Assembly: GCA_023055425.1 (NCBI GenBank)
Contig: JALGPY010000009.1
Coordinates: 32,345,275 to 32,409,274, forward strand
Origin: Linanthus parryae
Taxonomy: Eukaryota; Streptophyta; Magnoliopsida; Ericales; Polemoniaceae
Direction: 5' to 3'
DNA length: 64,000 bases
Shown here one piece after another: positions 55,547-64,000 of the stretch (position 1 is the stretch's first letter; every line of letters starts with the position of its first letter). Position numbers and translations under genes: made by a program. The notes beneath the pieces are model-generated. The model searched no databases. It had not been told where the DNA came from and saw only the letters and a program-made list of their open reading frames with translations.

Positions 55547-57267
55547 TTGGGAAATGTTGCTTCCACAATGTCATGCTGGGCAATGCACTGAGAAAGCCGC
55601 TTACCACATTAGCTTAACCACATATTACTTTTGTTGTGCAGGAGAAACCGAGCTGCTGCAAGTATGGGACTAAAAAGCTTCTGTCTGATATTTATGATTG
55701 CTCTTGTTGGGTATGTTTTATTTGTAGTAGCTTATGTGGTTTTTCTGTGAAAATTTGGAAGTTCGATTCGTATTACATCTTATTTTTACAGAGTCACATT
55801 GAATCAGAACATCTATTATGAGGGATTATACCTTGCCTCATCTTCAATGGGAAGTGCAATGGGTAATTTGATCCCTGCAATAACTTTTGTGATGGCATCC
55901 ATTTCTGGGTACGTAATCAAATTCAGTGTCTTGAAACATTGACAAATTCATACTATCAATTACAAATAAATTAACTAACCAAAATGCATTGAATCGATGA
56001 TCGATCAGATTGGAGAAAATTAAAATGGGAAGCTTGGGAACTATAGCCAAGATATCGGGTACACTGTTCTGTGTGTGTGGAGCAGCTTCCATGGCACTTT
56101 TCAAAGGCCCGAAGCTATTGGGCTTTGAGTGGCTACCCGAAAAGTCTCTTCTTCTCGGCTATAGTGGTGAGGATTGGTTACTTGGTTGTCTTCTCCTCTT
56201 CGGGAGCAGTTGTTGCTGGTCTCTGTGGCTAATTATGCAGGTAATTACCCATTTTCCATGACATTTTTGTGGCATGTAGGTATTATTCAAGCTGTTTCTT
56301 TTCAGCTCTAAAACTATTCTTACCAAAAAAACTAGATAACTTCAAATCCACTAAAAATACTATATGTCATGGATATGATGTTATCATAGTTAAATACCTT
56401 AACAACATTTTCTTTAAAGCATCATCCGATCATTTTTGCGACCTTTAAATGCAGGTTCCCGTCTCAGCTAGCTATCCTGACCACATTTCTCTAACAGCCT
56501 GGATGTGTTTCTTCGCAACAATACAATGTGCTTTAGTCACATTTTTCTTGGAACCGTACATTGAGGCTTGGAAAATCCATTCATATCTTGAACTTGGGTG
56601 TTGCCTTTTTTCAGTAAGCACTTTCCTTCATTTTTCCCAACAAGATAAATAGATCAAAGAATAACTGGTAAATGGATGGTTTTCATTTTCCTAAAAATAT
56701 AGGGAGTGCTTGGATCAGGATTTTTCGTCTTTCTCCAATCATGGTGCATTTCCCGCAAAGGACCACTTTTTGCTGCAATGTTCAACCCCCTATCCACCGT
56801 TATTGTCTTTATTTTGGCTTCCATTTTCTTACAGGAGGAGATCTACATGGGAAGGTATCATTCTATCTTAAACCTATAGCTTTTTCATTTCAAGGGCGGC
56901 AATATTTACAATTTATCATTTTCTAACCCCTAATATTTTCGTAACCTTCTGTTTCAAGCACTGCTATATTTAGACTTAATAGTATATTCTAAAACCTCTT
57001 ATTTCTGAAACATGCAGTTTGATTGGTGCTGCTTGTGTTATCGCTGGACTTTATGCTGTGCTATGGGGTAAGGCCAAAGACTATGCCGACTTGAGAGTAG
57101 AAACCGGTCCCGGCTTGGGAAAAGAGCATACCACAAGTGTTCAGATCGTGGTAGAAGGAACTTCTGAGACAATGACTTCTTACAAAATTGATTTGGAAGA
57201 ACCACTTTTGTCTGATCACATAACGCAAAAGGAGCAAACAACTGTTCAACCTGTTGTAGAAAATTAG
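55318..57267 (+). CDS. WAT1-related transporter (EamA/DMT family), seven exons
   Basis: Exons 55318-55496, 55642-55710, 55792-55908, 56009-56240, 56455-56613, 56703-56854 and 57018-57267 join in frame with GT/AG introns and give 385 residues (399 if ATG 55276 is used). About ten membrane segments in two EamA halves: DYLPVMVMVGLQFINAG, VYRQAIATLVIAPMAF, CLIFMIALVG, then NQNIYYEGLYLASS and NLIPAITFVMA; second half from LTAWMCFFATIQCALV through KGPLFAAMFNPLSTV, ASIFLQEE and GAACVIAGLYAVLWGKAKD. These motifs are diagnostic of plant WAT1-like proteins (nodulin MtN21 family), which move small metabolites; Arabidopsis WAT1 exports auxin from the vacuole. Substrate and membrane here are unknown. The C-terminal LEEPLL is typical. 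It is the only intact gene in the window. Confidence 0.9.
55499..55543. repeat. (CT)22 microsatellite at the first splice donor
   Basis: Starts two bases after the donor GT of intron 1 and runs about 45 bp. Confidence 0.92.
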
Positions 57268-58333
57268 TGAGGTCTTCTAAGAATTAAGAAAAAAAAAATG
57301 AATCTCCTTCAAAATTTCCCACAGTTGTTACCATCATTTCATGAACCAGGAGGTTCCATCGCATGCTCCTTTTCTCCTGGTTTCCATCAAGAATAGGTTG
57401 ATTCTAAGTTTTGCTTGGCCATCTGCCATGCATAACAACACAATATTAATATTACTAAAACCCACGGAATCTGATACTTGTCCTGGTGAAAACACTCGCA
57501 ATGGTGAGGGAAGAAATGCCAAGGGTTGTTCGGCAGCATCTTCACGGATAATATATTAAAAATTATTTGGACCTGACGTTTTGGATTAGTGGGTGCCTCA
57601 AATTATAATATGGTGTGCGGTGCTTAATCTCCCAACAAATGGATGCAGTTAAACGTGAATTGTTGCAATGTCCATGTATAGCAAATTTCTATGCAACGAT
57701 TATCCATTATTTGTTTAAATGAACATTGAGATATGTAACTAAAAGCTAAAAGCTCTAAACTTACCCCTGATTTGTTTGGAACAGTAACTAAAGAGAAAGT
57801 TCAATGAAAAGCATGGCAAAGTGTACGCTTCAACTGTGATCTAAACGACATTTGGAATAAAAATAATCAAACTTTTAAGTAGTTGATTATTGATATTAAT
57901 ATGGTTTCATCATTTGGAATTATTTCTTTTTAGTTCAAATGTCACTCACATATTGGTAGTTGATTACTGCAAGGTATAATATTCTTCTTATTTTTTGAAC
58001 CGTAAAGGTCAATGATGAGCAAAATGTATCCCGACATCTTTTGGTTAGATACTTGAACAAATAAAAAGATGTATGGAGTACATTAACACAACACAAGGAT
58101 GGATTTTTAAATATATTTATAACACGGGGTGACGTTCTTCCTCATACCAGAGTAACTTTAGAAATCTACTTTCATATATTGTGATTAGAGTTAAGTATGA
58201 AAAAGAAGGAGGACATACGGAAAACCATTTTTTTGTTCGACGTGGCGTCGTTTGTTGTATCCTAGTTTCATGCTTATTTTTTTCAAACATAGGGCATGTA
58301 AAAATAAATGTAAATTTACGTGAAAACTTTTAT
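57268..58333. other. Downstream region of the WAT1-related gene
   Basis: 3' untranslated and intergenic DNA, AT-rich. No gene recognised; the ORF at 57341-57559 has no family features. Confidence 0.5.
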
Positions 58334-58713
58334 TGAAATTATAGTAGCAGATCAATGCTTTGGGGCTAAAATGGTTAGAAGCTTTGGATTAAATTGCAAG
58401 CTATGTCAAACTGATTACATGAAGCTGAGCATCAGCAGCTACCGTTGGATCCTCAAGCTTCTTCTCTAATCTGGGCCGTTGGTTCAGAACAGTGTCGTCC
58501 CTTTAATTATGTTTCCGTTAGTAAACTAGGAAAACTGTCCATCTACCATTGGTGGTTTCTTTCTCTTTCAATGTAACAGATCTCCATATCATCTTTTGAT
58601 GATTTCATTTTCTTCCTTATGAAATTTTGCTTCATCATTCTCTGTTGTTCTTCGATTCTTCTTCATCTCTGCAAATTGATTCTCACTTATGGTTCTGTGA
58701 TATTGAAATTCTA
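58334..58713 (+). repeat. First LTR of the tandem pair
   Basis: TGAAATTATAGTAGCAG...TGAAATTCTA, about 380 bp. The right boundary may be 58713-58716. Confidence 0.8.
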
Positions 58714-58716
58714 TTA

Positions 58717-58729
58717 TGGTATCAGAGCC
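58717..58729 (+). promoter_or_regulatory. Primer binding site of E1
   Basis: TGGTATCAGAGCC, tRNA-Met type. Confidence 0.9.
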
Positions 58730-58840
58730 TGGTTTCGAAGGCTACTGATTTGGTTTTCTGGGTTCTAATTTCTTCTTCACTGTTTGAACTATTTTTTGGG
58801 TCTATCTCGTTTATTTCGAGATCTTCTTCTCATCTGTTTC

Positions 58841-59831
58841 CATGGCGTTACCCAATTCTTCTGCTCCTTTTCGGGACGGTTAATTATAATTCCCCGTATT
58901 TCTTATCTGCTGGTGATAATCCTGGTCACTTGCTCGTCAATCAGATCTTAACAGGGGAAAATTATTACCCCTGGGTTCGAGCCATGAAGGTGGCTCTTAA
59001 AGAAGCTTTCTCACAGCCTCATTGGTTTAGAGCAATGCGGAAAGAAATCTTAGCATTAGAAAGAAACCATACCTGGACTATTACCTATCTACCAGACAAT
59101 CATAAACCTATTGGCAGCAAATGGGTTTTTAAGACAAAATTGAAAGTTGATGGAACTATGGAGAGACACAAAGATAGACTGGTTGCTAAAGGATATACTC
59201 AAGTGGAAGGCATAAATTTTTCAGAAACTTTCTCACCAGTTGCAAAATTGCCAACTTTCAAGTGTCTTCTGGCACTCGGAGCTATGTATGGTTGGTACTT
59301 GTTGCAGCTAGATGTAAACAATGCTTTCTTACATGGAATTTTGGAAGAAGAGGTGTATATGGATCTTCCACAGGGTTATTATGATCTCACAACTACATCA
59401 ATTCAAAGTTCTTCAAATTACCAGGTTTGCAAACTTCAGAAAGCAATATATGGTCTCAAACAGGCTTCTAGACAATGGTTTGATAAATTCACCAGTACTC
59501 TCTTGAAAATGGGATTTCAGCAATGGAAGAGTGAGTGCACACTTTTTCTTCAAAGCTCAAACAAGGGATTTGTCATCATACTTGTGTATGTGGATGACAT
59601 TCTACTTGCAGGTACTGATATGCAAACTTTAACAGTCTTCAAAAAAATTCTCAATCAAGAATTTCAGCTCAAAGATCTGGGCAATATCAATTACTTCTTG
59701 GTGTTTGAAATAACCAGAAGCAGCTCTGGCATTTTCTTAAGTCAGCACAAGTTTGCACAAAATCTCTTAGAAGAAAGTGGATACTTAAATTGCAAGCCAT
59801 CCTCTTCACCTATGGTGGCACAATATATCTG
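58841..59831 (+). pseudogene. E1: gag start fused to reverse transcriptase by deletion
   Basis: The gag ATG (MALPNSSAPF, about 58841) hits a TAA after 13 codons; another frame carries NYNSPYFLSAGDNPGHLLVN, LTGENYYPWVRAMKVAL. This then joins directly to RT sequence KEAFSQPHWFRAMRKEILAL at 59000-59001. RT continues: NHTWTITYLPDNHKPIGSKW, RLVAKGYTQVEGI, ETFSPVAKL, LDVNNAFLHG, YGLKQASRQWF and the catalytic LVYVDDILLAG. It ends in a frameshift at 59831. Gag, protease and integrase are missing. Confidence 0.85.
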
Positions 59832-60560
59832 AGTACTTCAGACAGTGAACCCCTGATCAAGACAATGTCACTTTATATAGGAGACTCATAGGCAAACTTC
59901 TGTATTTATTTCACACAAGACCTGATATCACTTTTGTTTTTAACAAATTGAGACAATTTGTTTCACAACCAACAAGAAATCATATGGTTTCTCTACATCA
60001 TGTTCTGAGATACATCAAGAGAGCACCTGCTCAAGGTATCTTCTTTCCAGTTACTACTTCTACTGTGATTTCAGCTTACTCAGACTCAGATTGGGGAGGT
60101 TGTATAGACACCAGGAGTTCTACCACTAATTATTTGGTCTTTTTAGGCAAGGCTCTTGTTTCTTGGAGATCAAAGAAGCAGCAAGTTGTCTCTAGAAGCT
60201 CACCTGAAGCTGAATATAGAGCACTGACAATGACTTCTTGTGAAATAAAATGGCTTTCTTTGCTTCCTGCACTTGGCCTTCAAGTTTCAGGTACACTCCT
60301 TATCTATTGTGATAGCAAACCAGCTATAGACATAGCCAATAACCATGTGTACCATGACAAAACTAAGCACATTGACTTAGATTGTCATCTCATAAGAGAT
60401 TTGATTCATTCTGGGACTATTTCTCTTGCCAAAGTTGGTAGCGCAGAGCAACTAGCAGACTTTCTTACTAAGCCTCTCACAACTCCTGTTTTTCATAATT
60501 TGATCTCCAAGTTGGGTGTGCTTGTTAACCCCACTCCAACTTGCGGGGTGAGGGGGGGTA
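59832..60560 (+). pseudogene. E1 RNase H
   Basis: 59948-60607 is open: YSDSDWGGC (Asp), SPEAEYRAL (Glu), IYCDSKPAIDI (Asp), KHIDLDCHLIRD, LADFLTKPL. The frame runs through the polypurine tract GAGGGGGGG into the LTR; the functional end is near CGVRGG. A frameshift separates it from RT. Confidence 0.85.
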
Positions 60561-60561
60561 T

Positions 60562-60941
60562 TGAAATTATAGTAGCAGATCAATGCTTTGGGGCTAAAAA
60601 TGGTTAGCAGCTTTGGACTAAATTGCAAGCTATGTCAAACTGATGACATGAAACTGAGCATCAACAGCTACCGTTGGATCCTCAAGCTTCTTCTCTAATC
60701 TGGGCCGTTGGTTCAGAACGGTGTCGTCCCTTTAATTATGTTTCCGTTAGTAAAGTAGGACAGCTGTCCATCTACTATTGGTGGTTTCTTTCTCTTTCAT
60801 TGTAACAGATCTCTATATCATCTTTTGATGATGTCATTTTCTTCCTTATGAAGTTTTGCTTCATCATTCTCTGCTGTTCTTCGATTCTTCTTCATCTCTG
60901 CAAATGATTCTCACTTATGGTTCTGTGATATTGAAATTCTA
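60562..60941 (+). repeat. Shared LTR between E1 and E2
   Basis: About 380 bp, preceded by the E1 polypurine tract (GAGGGGGGGTAT) and followed by the E2 primer site at 60945. I count about 15 substitutions and two single-base indels against 58334-58713. Confidence 0.85.
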
Positions 60942-61069
60942 TTATGGTATCAGAGCCTGGTTTCGAAGGCTACTGATTTGGTTTTCTGGGTTCTAATTTC
61001 TTCTTCGCTGTTTGAACTATTTTTTGGGTCTATCTCGTTTATTTCGAGATCTTCTTCTCATCTGTTTCC

Positions 61070-61752
61070 ATGGCGTTACCCAATTCTTCTGCTCCTTTTG
61101 GGGACGGTTAATTATAATTCCCCGTATTTCTTATCTGCTGGTGATAATCCTGGTCACTTGCTCGTCAATCGGATCTTAACAGGGGAAAATTATTACCCCT
61201 GGGTTCGAGCCATGAAGGTGGCTCTTATGGAGAAACACAAATTAGTGTTTGTCGATGGATCTCTTCCTCCACCAGCTGCTAGAATTGCAGATTTTGCTCT
61301 ATGGAATCGCTGTGACAGCATGGTAATTTCGTGGCTTCTTAACTCTGTCTCTAAAGAAATTGGAAGTAGTGTAGTTTACAGATCTACATCTAGAGAGATT
61401 TGGATTGATTTGCAAGAGCGTTTTGCTCAGCAAAATAAACCTAGAATTTTTCAACTCTCCAGTAAGATATCCTCTCTTAGACAAGGAGTAATGAATGTCA
61501 CCAATTATTATACCAAAATCATAACTCTATGGGATGAAATGTCAAACTACAAATGTCTGCCTACTTGCACTTGTGGAGCTATGAATGCTTTTTTGGTAAT
61601 GATTGAAGAAGAGAAGATTATGAAATCTTTGATGGGTCTAAATGACCAATATAGTTCAGTGAGAGCAGATTCTACAAATGGATCCACTCCCCTCCATGAA
61701 TTTGGTTTTTGCAAAAGTAATGCAACAAGAATGTCAAATGTAGATCAGTACT
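61070..61752 (+). pseudogene. E2 gag
   Basis: Same early TAA as E1 after 13 codons. The main frame then covers LTGENYYPWVRAMKVAL, FVDGSLPPP, ALWNRCDSMVISWLLNS, REIWIDLQERFAQQNKPRIFQLSSKI and YYTKIITLWDEM. Near 61665 a further frameshift moves the gag end (QILQMDPLPSMNLVFAKV) to another frame, which has a stop near 61730. No functional gag. Confidence 0.8.
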
Positions 61753-63075
61753 GTGTCTAATGTTCCTGTTGTTGCAATGCCAGCTATAAACCACAATGGA
61801 TTTGATATAATGGGTACTGCACCCCACTCAATGAATCCTAATGTGGCTGCTTATGCTAATCCAAGGCAGAGTCATAAACCATCTAAACTCATATGTTACC
61901 ATTGTGGAAACACTGGTCATGTGAAAGAAAAATGCTGGCAACTTCGTGGGTATCCCCCAGACTATAAACCCAAGCCACATTTTAAGCAGAATGTGGCAAA
62001 AGCACATAATGTCATTGCTAGTTCTACTTCACAGCAATCTATTGACAAAGGTACTACAAGTCTGGAACTATCCGCAAGTCAAATGCAACAAATACCTTCC
62101 ATGATTAGCTCACAGCTCCAAGGTTCTAAGTTAAATTCAACAAGTGAAGTGGGCTCCACATCATCCTATGAGAACTCCACCTCTAATGTTGCATGTGAAA
62201 CTTACCTCAAAGGAGATATTTCATGCCCCACCAGTCCTGTTACCCATTTTATGGGAGGAGTCACTAGCAATTATTCTCTGCAAACAACCTTTGATGACTA
62301 TTCTCCAGCTCTAGATTCTTGGATTATTGACTCAGGAGCCACAGATCATATGTGTTGCCAACTGTCAAATTTTTGTCAAGCTATGCCAATAAATAACACC
62401 TTTGTTCATCTACCCACAGGAAGGAAGGTTCCTGTCACTCATGTTGGACAAGTTCAGCTCACTCCTAGTGTTTTTCTTGATAATGTTCTTTATGTGCCAG
62501 ATTTTCATTTTAATCTTGTATCTGTGACACAACTGGCAAGGTCTAGCAATTGTGTTTTTCTCTGTGATGTTGATAGATGCAGCATTTATGACAAGCTTGG
62601 AGGACATTTATTGGGAAGTGACAGTAAAATTGGGGGTTTATATTTGATTAACCCAACTCCTACAGCTCTTACCAGCACTCCCATTACACGTATTCAGAGA
62701 TCCAATGCAGAATTGTGGCACATGAGATTGGGACATGTATCACACAAGAAGTTGAATGGAATGAGGACATTGTTGAAGTGTGGAAAGCTGCACCCCACCA
62801 CTTGCTGCAAAATATGTCCACTTGCTAAGCAGAAAAGATTGAAATTTCCACATTTCAATCATATTAGTAATACTCCTTTCAAGCTCATTCATGTGGACAC
62901 CTGGGGTCCATATAGATGTCCTACATATGAAGGTCACAGGTTCTTTCTCACCATTGTAGATGATGCAACCAGGACAACATGGATTTACTTAATGAAGCAC
63001 AAATTTGAAGCTGGGAATGCTCTGCCTCACTTTTTTGCCTATGTCAAAAGTCAATTTAAAAGGGTTATTGCATAA
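61753..63075 (+). pseudogene. E2 zinc knuckle, protease and integrase start
   Basis: 440 residues. CYHCGNTGHVKEKC (an intact CX2CX4HX4C knuckle, near 61894-61935), a Ser/Thr-rich linker, protease WIIDSGATDHM (Asp at 62329-62331), VLYVPDFHFNLVSVTQLA, pre-integrase LWHMRLGHVSHKKLNG with CCKICPLAKQ, then IHVDTWGPY (first catalytic Asp) and TIVDDATRTTWIYLM. A TAA at 63073 stops it just before the second catalytic Asp. Confidence 0.87.
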
Positions 63076-63753
63076 GTTAGAAGTGATCAAGCACCAGATC
63101 TTGATCTCTAAGCCTTCTTTGCAGCAAATGGATTACTTCATGAATATAGCTGTGTTGCTACACCTGAGCAGAACTCAGTAGTAGAGAGGAAACACCAGCA
63201 TTTATTAAATGTAGCAAGAGCTCTCAAGTTTCAAAGTGGAGTACCTATTAAATTCTGGGGTGACTGTGTTCTAACTGCAACTCATGTGATTAACAGGATC
63301 CCTTCATCCATTCTCAAGGGTAAGTCTCCCTCTGAACTATTATATGGAAAAGCACCTCAATACGATAACATCAAAGTTTTAGGATGTTTGGCCTTTGCTT
63401 GTACTCTTAGTCATGACAGATCAAAGTTTGATGCTAGAGCACAAAATTGTGTTTTTCTGGGATATGTGCATGGCATCAAGGGTTTTAAGCTCTACAATCT
63501 TACCACCTCTTCTATTGTAATCTCAAGAGATGTGGTATTTCATGAGAATATTTTGCCTTTTTCTACTTCACCTGATACACATGCAGCTGATCCAACAGAG
63601 CCTCTTTTCAATGATAGTCCTGATGAAAACACTCTTCTTGAAGATCCTATTTCTTATCATTATCCTCCACAAACTGATAATACACCACCCTCTTCATTAC
63701 CTATTTCCACCACTATAGAAATACCCAGAAGACAATCTTCTAGAGCTACTTAA
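63076..63753 (+). pseudogene. E2 integrase second half and linker
   Basis: VRSDQAPDL carries the second catalytic Asp, then a stop, then [27 protein letters not shown] with the catalytic Glu. From 63286: [50 protein letters not shown] and an acidic linker to a TAA at 63751. Confidence 0.85.
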
Positions 63754-64000
63754 GTACCCTCTCATTTTAAGGACTATGTCCTCACTAAACCTAAAGCAAA
63801 ATCACAGTCTCATAATGTCATGACATCTACATTAATTCATGAACCCACCTCTTTTAAAGAAGCTTTCTCACAGCCTCATTGGTTTAGAGCAATGCGGCAA
63901 GAAATCTTAGCATTAGAAAGAAACCATACCTGGACTATTACCTATCTACCAGACAATCATAAACCTATTGGCAGCAAATGGGTTTTTAAGACAAAATTGA
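63754..64000 (+). pseudogene. E2 linker end and RT start (cut by window edge)
   Basis: VPSHFKDYVLTKPK, then KEAFSQPHWFRAMRQEILAL from 63857, matching E1 from 59001 with one difference in about 140 bases. Confidence 0.85.

Larger units (their letters stand above)
58334..64000 (+). mobile_element. Tandem Ty1/copia pair sharing an LTR (right end outside window)
   Basis: Order: LTR (58334-58713), shortened body E1, LTR (60562-60941), body E2 up to the window edge. Each LTR is followed by TATTATGGTATCAGAGCC with the tRNA-Met primer site. The first bodies are about 99% alike where they overlap, the LTRs about 96%. Lineage within copia is not assigned. Confidence 0.88.

Noticed and set aside
57341..57559. 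Possible small gene downstream of the WAT1-related gene
   Set aside because: Short ORFs on both strands of a 3' region, with no domain or splice evidence.
58627..59832. A 401-residue open frame taken as a single gene
   Set aside because: Its first part is translated LTR and leader, and its gag-to-RT join is a deletion product. It is a retroelement chimera, not a designed fusion protein.
1..64000. CRISPR arrays, rRNA genes, operons or bacterial ribosome sites
   Set aside because: None seen. Spliced gene, plant LTR elements and LINEs show this is plant nuclear DNA, so such features are not expected.

Overview
The window is nuclear DNA from a repeat-rich flowering plant, most likely a eudicot. 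It holds one apparently intact spliced gene, a seven-exon WAT1-related transporter at 55318-57267. Nearly everything else is transposable elements inserted into one another. The species cannot be named from the sequence. All comparisons, counts and boundaries below were made by eye.

Layout. 1-1626: 5' LTR and tRNA-Asp-type primer site of a minus-strand Ty3/gypsy-like element whose body lies left of the window, sitting inside an Angela-like LTR (1627-2434). 2435-2949 and 11365-12960: old locus DNA with a dead Ulp1-type protease. 2955-11359: complete but decayed Angela-type copia element A (minus strand, TSD CATAT). 13860-15166: copia integrase relic. 15172-22099: complete pol-less LTR element (LARD-like, TSD GACGT). 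22175-32357: SIRE-type copia element (plus strand) with an extra ORF3 and a scattered 16-bp palindrome. 33643-40295: hAT-type non-autonomous element (TSD CTCCCACT) containing a full-length LINE (34315-40069, TSD GAAGAAAAACTT). 40304-42246: CACGTCA-rich DNA and a possible small LTR. 42247-53917: Mutator-like MITE interrupted by a truncated LINE, which is interrupted by Angela element B (44271-52725, TSD CTGAA); a tRNA-derived SINE sits in the MITE's right terminus. 54124-54802: second hAT-type MITE (TSD GTGGAGAT). 55192-57267: WAT1-related gene with its promoter. 58334-64000: two copia bodies in tandem sharing one LTR; the first has lost about 2.6 kb and the second runs off the window.

How it fits together. 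Exact target-site duplications give the order of events in several places: MITE before LINE before Angela B on the right, and hAT before LINE in the middle. Each autonomous-type element encodes its own mobility proteins (gag, protease, integrase, reverse transcriptase and RNase H, or LINE ORF1 and ORF2), but every copy carries frameshifts or stops, so any movement would need proteins supplied by other copies. The LARD and the MITEs encode no recognisable enzymes and depend on others.

Most unusual signals: (1) the palindrome TTTCAAGGCCTTGAAA scattered through LTRs, coding and non-coding parts of the SIRE-type element; (2) two related gypsy-like LTRs that carry different palindrome families at the same place upstream of their TATA boxes; (3) the tandem copia pair, whose LTRs look more diverged than its bodies.
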